The notes beneath the pieces were generated by a model. It was not told the origin of the DNA. It worked only from the letters and a program-made list of their open reading frames with translations, and searched no databases. 64,000 nucleotides of DNA from Hyposmocoma kahamanoa (Eukaryota; Arthropoda; Insecta; Lepidoptera; Cosmopterigidae). The translations under genes were made by a program, and so were the position numbers. Shown here piece by piece: positions 55,675-64,000 of this stretch (position 1 is its first letter; the number at the start of each line of letters is the position of its first letter). The stretch covers positions 8,535,742 through 8,599,741 of the forward strand of contig NW_020653750.1 of the NCBI RefSeq assembly GCF_003589595.1, in the 5' to 3' direction.

Positions 55675-55995
55675 GCAATAGAGCTCCTTGTGAAAGAGTT
55701 AATCCAGGGAAGTACTGCCACCTTACCCATTTCTGCCGCAAAGCCGTAATGTAAGCATTACTGCGTTTCGGTTTTGTAGTTTACTACTAGGGTTTTGTAG
55801 TTTCCTACTAGGGTGTTGGTGAAATTACAGGCACATAGTTTTTTCAACTTATGTCTCAGGATGACGAGCGCAGTGGAAGTGCCTGTCAGATCTGTGCGAT
55901 TTAAAACTCTGAGTGGCACTGCAACTACTATAGACCGGCGTGTCGCTTACCAGCAGGCGCATGACTTCTTTGTCCCGTCACTTGGTATCGTAAAA
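55675..55995 (-). repeat. Dispersed repeat family A, longest copy
   Basis: All family blocks are present inverted, from CGATACCAAGTGACGGGACA at 55989 to GAGCTC at 55684. A TTTGTAGTTTACTACTAGGG unit is tandemly duplicated at 55782-55822, which lengthens this copy. Confidence 0.88.
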
Positions 55996-56171
55996 AATAA
56001 ATAATAATTTTCGTAGAACTGTTGTATAGGCTTCCTTAGAAGAGACTGTTGACGTCACACTACAATTATTAAATGCTCTCTGAAACAAAGCAATGATATT
56101 ATACATTAGGTAGGTAGGTAGGTACTTATTCACTTCTGTTCGAAACCTTTTTATACTATTAGTTACAGAAA

Positions 56172-57601
56172 ATGAACGCAACAGCCTTCTTCGTCGTGAC
56201 GCTGTTATTCGAATTACAAAGTGTAATTTCATCAAATGATCAAAGTACAAATTACATTACTGAAAGAACTACAAAACCTACAAGTGAATATAATCCTTTA
56301 GAGCATTTAATAATCAACCATAATGAAGATAAACAAGTTGATACACCCATTGTGAAAAATAAAGTAATTGAACAAATTACAAATTCTCCAAGACGTGTAC
56401 AACCATCGACGGAAAGCAACATAGAAAAGATTCCGCCAAATAATGCGAAAAATCCTTTGACTGACTTCACATCAGATGGCAAAGGAAGCGGAAGAGATAG
56501 TTCCTCAAAAGCATCAGCCAGAGTAAAGCGACAGTATTATCCTTATCCAGTATATCGAAGACCATGTAAGTAAATCGTTAATACAAACGTAGAATTCTTA
56601 ATCTTATAAGAATAAGATAGGTACATACCTATAAAATAATATTAAACCACTATCGCTCCGTGAACACCCAAACAATGACTATTTGGTAGGCAGACTTTGA
56701 AATGCTGGAAGGCCCTGCACAAGAGCGTAAAGAGGTAATTTTCAGGTTAGTTTTCTCTACCTAATTTTGGTGGTTCTTTTTATTATTCAAGTATTCATAC
56801 CACACTCGAAAATAACTTTATTTTTTCATGATAATATTTCAGAATATTTAAACAATAAAAATTGCCACCGAAAGCATGTAGAGAAAACCAATCTGAAACT
56901 TGTCCAAAGATTGGTCAATGGGCTTTTTAACACCGTCCATTAATTTTAAATGGTCTACTCCAAAAATTTGGCCAGTGCCTAAATTCATAAAAATAAAAAA
57001 AAACCTAAACATACACAAACCTACCTTAAGATGAAATTATATAGGTAACAAACAACTACTTAAAAAGCAGGTTCTGGATAATTATTATAGATTAATAGAT
57101 TCGGAGTAGGTACCTAATGAGATCAATGTCGTGATTTCCTAACAAATCGCTTATTAAATTATTATAGACGCATGAGAGTTGAATATTTGACTGCATCATT
57201 ATAATACCATTTTAAACTAGGTACAAGTATATATGTACATTTTTAAGTACCTATATTAACTTTCATTAAAAAACTTATTATTTAATAAGCATAATTATTA
57301 AAAGAGTAAAAATTTGCTTCTTACAGACTATCCTATCCCAATTATTATAGGAGGAGGCGGTTTTCCTGTGCGAGGATTCGGTGGAAGAGAGTTTGGAGGT
57401 AGAGGATATGGAAGTAGAGGATATGGAGGTAGAGGATATGGAGGTAGAGGGTTTGGGAATGGAGGGTTTGAAGGAAGAGGTTTTGGTGGGAGAGGTATTG
57501 GCGGGAGAGGTATTGGCGGGAGAGGTATTGGTGGGAGAGGAATAGGCGGATTCGGGGGACGAGGAGGTGTTGGTGGCGGGCGCGGCGGCGGCAGAGGGTA
57601 A
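56172..57601 (+). CDS. Secreted glycine-rich protein with furin-type site, two coding exons
   Basis: Exon 1 is 56172-56565 and exon 2 is 57327-57601. The 761-bp intron begins GTAAGT and ends TTCTTACAG; joining at phase 1 restores a TAC codon and gives 222 residues. Residues 1-20 form a hydrophobic signal peptide. A polar Ser/Thr/Asn-rich segment follows. A dibasic RVKR site (117-120) suggests proprotein cleavage. The product after it starts with a Tyr/Pro-rich stretch and becomes a Gly-Arg array built on a G-R-G-(F/Y/I)-G unit, encoded by an imperfect 15-bp minisatellite. I do not recognise the family. A signal peptide, propeptide, RxKR site and Gly-rich mature part occur in insect antimicrobial and in cuticle, eggshell or silk proteins, so either role is possible. 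A CAG acceptor at 56168, four bases before the ATG, suggests an unseen 5'UTR exon. Confidence 0.75.
56566..57326 (+). other. Intron of the glycine-rich protein gene
   Basis: Donor GTAAGT at 56566 and acceptor TTCTTACAG at 57326. The interior is AT-rich and holds no recognised repeat. Confidence 0.7.
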
Positions 57602-58102
57602 ATGAAGAACTCTTAAAGAAGATAGCCACACATCAGCTGCTGCAATCAGATAGAAAATTTGAAGTAATTTTTACGTATTGTTTTTAATGTATAATATGTA
57701 TTATTTAATATACATTTGTTTTATTTTATTTTCGAAGCCCCTAAAATAATTTTGAAACGAAAACATGCGTCAGCTGTTAGCTGGATTCGCTCTGGGCCTT
57801 TTGGAGGGAAAAGTGTCGTTTTTATTTTGACTTTCAACTATTTTGTGAAATCTAGTTTAAAGTGGAATAGGATAGTGCTATTGTGCCTTAATCGAATATT
57901 AAAACGCGAAATTATACGAATCTCGAACTAAAATACCCGTATCGGCCCGTTCTAAGGAATCCCGAGTCAATCCAAACACGCCGCCTCAAATTGCCTATCC
58001 TCTTTGTGGCAGCCATATTTACAGAAACATAATTAAGGTAAGACATGGCTCAAAGGACTTATATCCAAGCCAAAATTATTAATAAAAATAACTGTTAGCT
58101 GT
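57602..58102. other. Intergenic region and probable VARP promoter side
   Basis: No canonical AATAAA closely follows the glycine-rich gene. The plus frame at 57716-57931 is unrecognised. The VARP leader exon probably begins somewhere in 57950-58300. Confidence 0.35.
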
Positions 58103-58309
58103 CTTAAGTGACATTTGAAACTTTTGACTTACGGCGTTTCTTTTGAATCTGTGTCGGTGAGTTCGGTGACTATTTGTTGAGCAAGTTGTGTGGTTTCACT
58201 AGTTCCTGTTTCTAAATTTTATGTTAATTGTATGCATATTTCAAATATGGTATAATTACCCGTTCAAATCCAAATGCGTGGCGTCGCCGTAAGCAGATTT
58301 ACGAAACCA

Positions 58310-58413
58310 GTAAGTTTGCCAAATGCATTACTTTAACTTTTAATTTTGTATTAACTTTTTTATTTTGATTGAGCTTTTTGTGTATTTAACATTCCGGTAA
58401 TTTTCCTCTGTAG
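58310..58413 (+). other. Predicted 5'UTR intron of the VARP gene
   Basis: A donor GTAAGT begins at 58310 (after ACCA) and a strong pyrimidine-rich acceptor ending CTCTGTAG closes at 58413, two bases before the ATG. The 104-bp intron would join a non-coding leader exon to the coding exon. An alternative donor (GTAAGC) lies at about 58289. This is read from splice signals only; no transcript evidence is available. Confidence 0.55.
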
Positions 58414-58415
58414 AT

Positions 58416-61163
58416 ATGGACGGTGGTTACGACGAAATAATCTCCGAAAACATATTTTTTGTGGAGCTCAAGAACGAATACCCAAATTTATTTCAACACT
58501 GCATAACGCATTCTTGGATAATATGTGTGCCTCGAATAGGAAGTCTGAACACGCGCGTTTTTACTGTAGAAGATTTCTGTGCTCATATACTCGTGCCGAG
58601 CGATGAGCTGCCAGAAACTCATTACAGCACACTTACTGAGAAACAAATAACAGTAGCAAACAAAGTCCTTACATTAGAAGTGACTAAAGGACTTCCACTA
58701 CAAAGCCATATTTTGTTTGAAGAAACATTCTATACAGAAGACTTTATGAAATATAAAGTATGGTGTATTGAGACCCCTTTAGAACCATCAGCTAATGTAG
58801 GCGACAATGCTACCACTAAAGAATATCTTTTGACTATCAATGACTGTATAGACCTGCTATGGACTCAAGCTGCTGGCCGTCAAGTCCTTGACCAGATTGA
58901 GCACTGTGTACAGACATTTTTAAAGAAGAACCAATTACTGCCTATAGCTATAGGGCCACTGAAGGATGCCGTTAGTGAGCTGTACACACAATGTCTTCAG
59001 ATTGCATTACAAAACCGAAGACTTCGAGAAAAATCAAAGGCTTGCAAACAAATTCTTGAAAATATAAAACTAGCTGTGGAGAGTTACATGCAACATTTAC
59101 TCTTTGATTTCATATTTAAACCAATTTGTACTTGTTGTGCTTATGAAGATGCACATCTCAACAAAAAGATTAGAAATATGAGTGAAATACAACTCAGAGA
59201 CTTGGACATCAAAAGAAACCTGTACCATGCAGTGCCAAAGGCAAAACAAATACTTTCAAAGATGGATTCTTATGACACAGTTTTAGAAAAGCTTTTATGT
59301 TTGAAACAAGCTTTGAATGCTATTGATAAGAAAGATAGCAGTAACAATGTTGTTCTGCTTACTGCTGATGACATGTTACCAGTATTCGTGTTTTTAGTCA
59401 TTAAATCTGGATTACCAAATTGGTACAGCCAGCTCACATACATCAAAGAATTCCGTTTCAGCGGTGTAGGCAAAGGCGAAGCAGATGAAAGTGCATTCCT
59501 TATAACAACTTTGGAAGCTGTAATAGAACACATTCAATCTGGTGCTTTAGCTGGACCTCCTGACCCTGAAGCTTATTATTATGAAAGTAGTTTAACAGAA
59601 CAAAATTTACAAAATGGTAAAGAGAGAAGGAGCAGTTTGACTGAATCAATATCAACATCTGATACAAATAGTAAAGAAGAAACATTAGAATACATATTTG
59701 ACTTAATCAAAGCAAATCACTTTGAACAAGTGAACACTATACTGTTGAGAAATCAAAAACACATTAATGACATTGAATTGAATGGAAACAATCTGCTAAC
59801 AGTCTTGGAAGATGATTCTTCAGATGAATATGATGTCGACGCGTATGAATCAGAAATATACCAAAAACTCTGTCACCCTCTATGTAACTGCAAGAAATGC
59901 TGCTACAAAATCTCGAGGAATCTCTTAAAAACTTCCCCTACAGTCACATCAAGGGACAGTCATGGCCTTACAGCTTTGCATGTTGCATGCATCCATGGCA
60001 AGGCCACAATAGTGGAAACACTAATAGAAATAGGTTCAGAAATCGATCCCACTGACCTGAATGAATGCACGCCACTCCACTATGCGGCATCTAGAGGCCA
60101 CCAGAATGCTTTATTATTACTTTTGCACTCAGGGGCTAACATAAATCGGACAAATATTGATAAGAATACTCCACTCCATTTATCTGTCAATAATGGTCAT
60201 ATGAATTGTGTTAAAGCCCTAATTTACTTTGCTGAACATAGTCGCAAGAAATTGATAATAAACTGTACCAATGAAAGTGGTCATACACCACTGCATATGG
60301 CTTCAAAATGGGGCTATGAGGGTATCGCCCGATTATTGATAGAGAACGGCGCCGAACCCTCTCTACAAAATCGATATAATAAAACCGCATTTGACTACGC
60401 ACACAACTTAAGGATATTACAAGTTTTGAAATCTTGTACGCCTAATTTATATGAATACATTCACATTACAACTAGTGATGTAAAAGCATTAAACTGCAAA
60501 ACTGACAATCCTGTTTCTGTCAAGTTGCAAAAGTTACACATGAGAAATAATGATGTTAACAATGCTTCAAAAGCAGTTGAAAACTTGAAAAGAATTGATA
60601 GAATTTTAAAAGCTATATCATATGGTGATGTGAAATTAGCGTGCTTTTATATGGGCATTGATTATTCAGTTTACGTTGACAAGCCAAATGGATTTTGCCA
60701 CCCGCTATGCGAGTGTGAATCTTGTAAAAAGAAGACAGAATTGTTTACTTTAGATTTTGACGTAAATTTCTCTGATACGAATGGATTTACCGCGTTACAT
60801 TACGCATCCCGGTATGGCTTGGACGAGTTGTGCAATATTTTAATATTGAACAGAGCTAACATAAATTGTTGCAATAAGAAAGGCCAAACAGCATTGCACT
60901 TAGCGGCTTTAAGTAATAAGACTGTTGTTATAAGATTATTACTTGACTATGGTGCCAATGTAAACGCGATTGACTTGAATGGAAATACACCTCTACATGA
61001 TGCTAGTGAAATGGGAAATATTGGCGCCACTAAGATATTGCTTTCATACAATCCTGACATCACTATGTTGAATGGGTTGGATAAATCTGCTCTAGATATA
61101 GCTAAAGATAAGGTGCACCTTACTATTATTGATTTGATTGAAAAGCAGATTTTAAATTGTTAG
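58416..61163 (+). CDS. Ankrd27: VARP/ANKRD27 orthologue: VPS9-domain ankyrin-repeat protein
   Basis: The 915-residue reading frame is uninterrupted. The N-terminal region contains ILFEETFY (residues 99-106), also present in vertebrate VARP. A VPS9 domain spans roughly residues 190-385, with the core ADDMLP (317-322) and TTLEA (364-368). Two Cys motifs, CHPLCNCKKC (486-495) and CHPLCECESC (761-770), match the paired zinc-binding motifs that in VARP contact the retromer subunit VPS29. Ankyrin repeats form two blocks, about 514-650 and 787-910, separated by a linker. In vertebrates VARP is a Rab21 exchange factor and a Rab32/38 effector that binds VAMP7 and retromer on endosomes and lysosome-related organelles. 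The same role here is inferred. The protein ends just after the second ankyrin block, without the long C-terminal tail of the roughly 1050-residue human protein. The start follows a splice acceptor by two bases and gives the conserved N-terminus. Vertebrate genes have many coding exons; this one has a single coding exon. Confidence 0.93.
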   Translation: MDGGYDEIISENIFFVELKNEYPNLFQHCITHSWIICVPRIGSLNTRVFTVEDFCAHILVPSDELPETHYSTLTEKQITVANKVLTLEVTKGLPLQSHILFEETFYTEDFMKYKVWCIETPLEPSANVGDNATTKEYLLTINDCIDLLWTQAAGRQVLDQIEHCVQTFLKKNQLLPIAIGPLKDAVSELYTQCLQIALQNRRLREKSKACKQILENIKLAVESYMQHLLFDFIFKPICTCCAYEDAHLNKKIRNMSEIQLRDLDIKRNLYHAVPKAKQILSKMDSYDTVLEKLLCLKQALNAIDKKDSSNNVVLLTADDMLPVFVFLVIKSGLPNWYSQLTYIKEFRFSGVGKGEADESAFLITTLEAVIEHIQSGALAGPPDPEAYYYESSLTEQNLQNGKERRSSLTESISTSDTNSKEETLEYIFDLIKANHFEQVNTILLRNQKHINDIELNGNNLLTVLEDDSSDEYDVDAYESEIYQKLCHPLCNCKKCCYKISRNLLKTSPTVTSRDSHGLTALHVACIHGKATIVETLIEIGSEIDPTDLNECTPLHYAASRGHQNALLLLLHSGANINRTNIDKNTPLHLSVNNGHMNCVKALIYFAEHSRKKLIINCTNESGHTPLHMASKWGYEGIARLLIENGAEPSLQNRYNKTAFDYAHNLRILQVLKSCTPNLYEYIHITTSDVKALNCKTDNPVSVKLQKLHMRNNDVNNASKAVENLKRIDRILKAISYGDVKLACFYMGIDYSVYVDKPNGFCHPLCECESCKKKTELFTLDFDVNFSDTNGFTALHYASRYGLDELCNILILNRANINCCNKKGQTALHLAALSNKTVVIRLLLDYGANVNAIDLNGNTPLHDASEMGNIGATKILLSYNPDITMLNGLDKSALDIAKDKVHLTIIDLIEKQILNC

Positions 61164-61388
61164 CAGCCAGAGTTATGTATACTCAAAACTTCTCATTTAA
61201 CTTGTAATGGGTGTGGTTATAGAAATAGTCCGATATAAAAAGCGACCTTGAAATAATGATCTAGCCAATTATGGAAACTATAAACAGGTATTTCATAACT
61301 TTAGTTATAAGATAAAATGAATGTCTTATCAATATGATTATTTAAGATAGTACTGCCAAAATGTATAGTCGGCCTTTTGCTTCTTTGT

Positions 61389-61398
61389 AATAAATAAA
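61389..61398 (+). terminator. Poly(A) signals of the VARP gene
   Basis: Two overlapping AATAAA hexamers (61389-61394 and 61393-61398) lie about 225 nt after the VARP stop codon. They are the nearest canonical polyadenylation signals. Another AATAAA near 61870 could serve as a distal site. Confidence 0.5.
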
Positions 61399-61399
61399 A

Positions 61400-62320
61400 C
61401 TGCTAATGTAACTATGTCACATGCTCAGAAACGAATTTATAATTAATGACTCCTTAATTTTTGATAATGCGTAGTAAACATTGCCAATGAAACACACACA
61501 GCTCACAGGGTTCAACAAGATCCTTTTGTAGTGTAACGTCGTTGTTCGTACGTAATACGTCACTATGTACGTAAATAGGATTATTCACTTTTACCTCATT
61601 GCTCATCTCCTTAGCCAAAGTTCAGTTATATTTTATTATGGTGTAAATTTTGTAGGATATATATTTTCCTTGTCGCCATTCCATTGTATGGGTTTTATAA
61701 TGTTCATTACTTTCATACAGCTTTATTTAACCAAAATGGATATCTCTCTGTGCCATAGAAACACTGCCGTCTTTATGTATACTAATTTCTAAGACTGATT
61801 ATTTTTATTTTTTAAGTAGGTACTATTTATATCGCGGACTACTTTATTTGTTATCTATCACATTTGACAATAAAAGGTTTATGTAAATATAATACTATTT
61901 TCTTTACTAAACTATACCATAACAAGGGAATTAATCATTAAAAAAATGGACATAATGTAACTTTTAATCATGTAATATACATAAAATATAAATATACAAA
62001 GTTTGAGCGTGTTCACAATACATAAGTACCACTAATGATATTCCTTGGCGATCATACATATTACATAACCACTTGTGCAACATTGGGGTTCATTTGTATA
62101 ATGTCATAATATCACTTGATAACAAACTTATTTTAAGTATCATTATATACTTATTATTAAACTGATTTTGTCTAGTGAAGTTAAGAAGAAATTTAACGTC
62201 GTGTTACCTAATGCTAAGGGTAGTTTTATTTTTTAAATTTAGAGACATTTTTAAGATTGTTAATAAGTAAAAGGACCAGAGCCCAGGGCAATTACGTATA
62301 TCCATTGAGTGTATATCTTA
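61400..62320. other. No gene seen
   Basis: AT-rich sequence downstream of VARP; the frame at 61565-61792 is hydrophobic but unsupported. Confidence 0.4.
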
Positions 62321-62439
62321 GAGCGGTTACACGACGAATTTCAGCAGCGCGTCTGCAGCAATTCAGTAGCGATGCAGTCGCTAATCGTAGTTTCACAAAC
62401 GCGTTTGTTTCGCTGCTGAGTCGCCGTATGTAACGGCTC
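62321..62439. mobile_element. 119-bp MITE with TTA target duplication
   Basis: GAGCGGTTACA at the left and inverted GAGCCGTTACA at the right, continuing through GACTCAGCAGCG-type pairing. TTA flanks both sides (62318-62320 and 62440-62442), as expected for PIF/Harbinger-type elements. Confidence 0.82.
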
Positions 62440-62442
62440 TTA

Positions 62443-62970
62443 CCCACTTTTGGCCACTTAAATGACATTTGAAACTTTTAACTTCACTGGAATAACAGAT
62501 TAACTAAAGTGAATCCTGAAACCTATCTTGGTATAGCCTAACATTAATTTTTAAATTAATTTTTGTACGTTTAGACATATAAAATAATCAATTCTGCATA
62601 ATGTTTTACAAAAACTTAATATAATTTATTATCGCTGTCATGTACTGAGAACCAGTCCTGACCAACACAATAAGAGTCTACTTACAAAAATTGGACCTTA
62701 TGTCGTCTTATTTGTTGATGTTTGCAATGCTCAAAAAGAGCAATTGTATAACTTTTTAGTATAAATTGCAGATGTACCGAGGTAAGTGTACAAAGGTCCA
62801 GTTATGAGACAAAGTGCAAAATACCGCCCAATTTTTATAATTAAAATCCAATCATTATTGTGTCCTGTTTCACGCCTTATAGTTGAAGAATGACTATAGT
62901 AATTCTGTAACACGTCACAATTAATTTGTGACTTATGTTCACAAAATTAAGTAGAGGTTCTAACTTAATA
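62443..62970. other. No gene seen
   Basis: AT-rich. Includes GACATTTGAAACTTTT at 62463, which also occurs at 58110 upstream of VARP. Confidence 0.4.
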
Positions 62971-62974
62971 TTAA

Positions 62975-63120
62975 CCCACTTCGCGTCCTAGAGACACACG
63001 GTGCTGAGACATACGTTTCTAACGATTTTGGTATTGTAAGGTCCTTTAGCCGCACATCCACCATAAAAAAAAATTACGAAATTCTTTAGGGACACCGTGT
63101 CTCCAGGATGTGTGACGGGT
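62975..63120. mobile_element. 146-bp piggyBac-like MITE with TTAA duplication
   Basis: TTAA at 62971-62974 is followed by CCCACTTCGCGTCCTAGAGA. The right end, inverted, reads ACCCGTCACACATCCTGGAG and is followed by TTAA at 63121-63124. The GACACACGGTG/CACCGTGTC blocks extend the pairing. TTAA plus a CCC terminus is the piggyBac signature. No transposase. Confidence 0.85.
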
Positions 63121-63124
63121 TTAA

Positions 63125-64000
63125 AATGAATACAATAATATTATTTACAATAAATTCTCTCTTCTTTAAAACTACAACTTAATTTGAGTAGCGAGTTAAG
63201 TTAAAAAAATGCAATAAATTAAAACTATGTTAATGTGTATGTTTACGTACGACATAAATAAGAAATTTCATATCTACAGTATAGGATTCTATTTTATTAA
63301 AGGGGGACATATTTGCTTCGTCATATAAGGAGCCGTAACAGTCCTATTTCTGACAAACAATTTAGTGGTATATGCATATAAACGGGGTTTTATCCATTTC
63401 CTAATATATGGTGGTGGCGCCAGTGACCGACAAGCATCACTGTTCGACTTCTATTTTGTATTTGAAGGTAAGTAAAAATAATTTTATAAACGTATATTCA
63501 TTAAATATACATCTCAAGATTGTTTACATTTAGTGAAGTACCTTAACAAATGGACTATAGGACAAAATTTTCTACCACCATACCATACCATAGTAACACG
63601 TTTCTTATTAATCAGTGTCAATTACTAGGTATTCATTATTGATGGGTTAGTTAGAGGATTTTTTTTACTGAAGAAATTCTTGTTTAGGTTTTTTTATAGT
63701 AATAACTATAATAGTTTTTTTATAAAACATACTACAACATAACCATTCTCGAGGATTGTAATCTGTGAAGTAAAAAAATCACTATTGATAATTGTTTAAA
63801 AAAAAAAGTTATTTCAAATTTAAAGATACACTTCCCTTAAAGTGTCGATCATTGGTACCATCACATTCTGAGAGTTTATAGATTCGATATTGACAGAGTA
63901 GTTTATTTACACAGAGTGGCAGCTCGTGAAACGATCACGAACAGTTGGACCTAGTTAAACAAAAAGGATCTAATGCATATCCAGTCACTTTCGAGACATG
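63125..64000. other. No confident gene
   Basis: AT-rich to the window edge; a possible promoter and first exon at 63377-63467 is listed separately. Confidence 0.35.
63377..63467 (+). promoter_or_regulatory. Possible promoter and first exon of a downstream gene
   Basis: A TATAAA at 63377-63382 is followed about 25-30 bp later by a short open stretch starting ATG at 63408, which ends in a consensus donor AAG|GTAAGT at 63467. The 60 nt between are open (20 codons). This could be the first exon of a gene continuing past the window, but each signal is common by chance. Confidence 0.2.

Noticed and set aside
56140..56171. TATA box directly upstream of the glycine-rich gene
   Set aside because: TTTTTATACTATT lies only about 20 bp before the ATG; with the following TTACAG it is better read as a splice acceptor tract.
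57278..57631. Ser/Thr-rich minus-strand frames opposite the glycine-rich exon
   Set aside because: They are antisense shadows of the 15-bp coding repeat, and the plus frame has splice support.
1..64000. CRISPR array, operon or bacterial defence system
   Set aside because: No spaced direct-repeat array or compact gene cluster exists; the sequence is plainly eukaryotic.

Overview
This window looks like nuclear DNA from a lepidopteran (moth or butterfly). The evidence is the very AT-rich, intron-bearing sequence, tRNA-derived SINEs of the type common in Lepidoptera, the dispersed AACCGACTTCAAAA repeat, 3' fragments of RTE, CR1/Jockey and R1-like retrotransposons, a Penelope-like element, and a spliced gene with GT-AG introns. 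There is no bacterial-type gene organisation. A run of Ns interrupts a (TG)n array near the left edge.

Layout. From 1 to about 56 kb the DNA is transposon-rich and gene-poor. The best-resolved locus is 6090-8455: a non-autonomous hAT-like element with an 8-bp target duplication, into which a Penelope-like element with a 13-bp duplication has inserted. Decayed non-LTR retrotransposons lie at 0.4-1.0, 5.1-5.7, 9.5-10.9, 13.0-14.3, 15.2-16.0, 27.1-27.5, 31.4-31.6, 43.0-43.7, 49.2-49.5 and 52.2-52.6 kb. LTR-element remnants lie at 39.1-39.6 kb and 47.9-49.15 kb; the second keeps part of an env-like gene. SINEs and a twelve-copy unclassified repeat (family A) are scattered throughout. Foldback elements with terminal inverted repeats occur at 19.8, 24.6, 25.4, 36.4, 41.6, 55.2, 62.3 and 63.0 kb, several with clean target duplications.

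Host coding sequence is clear only on the right. A two-exon gene (56172-57601, +) encodes a secreted, furin-site-containing, glycine-rich protein. The next gene (58416-61163, +) encodes a 915-residue VPS9/ankyrin protein that I recognise as the orthologue of VARP/ANKRD27, a Rab-regulating and retromer-binding trafficking factor. Its coding region is one uninterrupted exon behind a 104-bp 5'UTR intron. The two genes share orientation but nothing suggests a functional link. Several short exon-like blocks with splice signals (14620-14748 +, 41206-41361 -, 42542-42723 +, 53577-53735 -, 21959-22129 +) may be host exons. I could not assign them to genes.

I found no CRISPR array, operon, rRNA gene or confident free-standing tRNA gene. 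The tRNA-like boxes all sit in SINEs. The notable content is transposon biology (nesting, foldbacks, palindromes, a telomere-like G-rich array) and the VARP gene structure.
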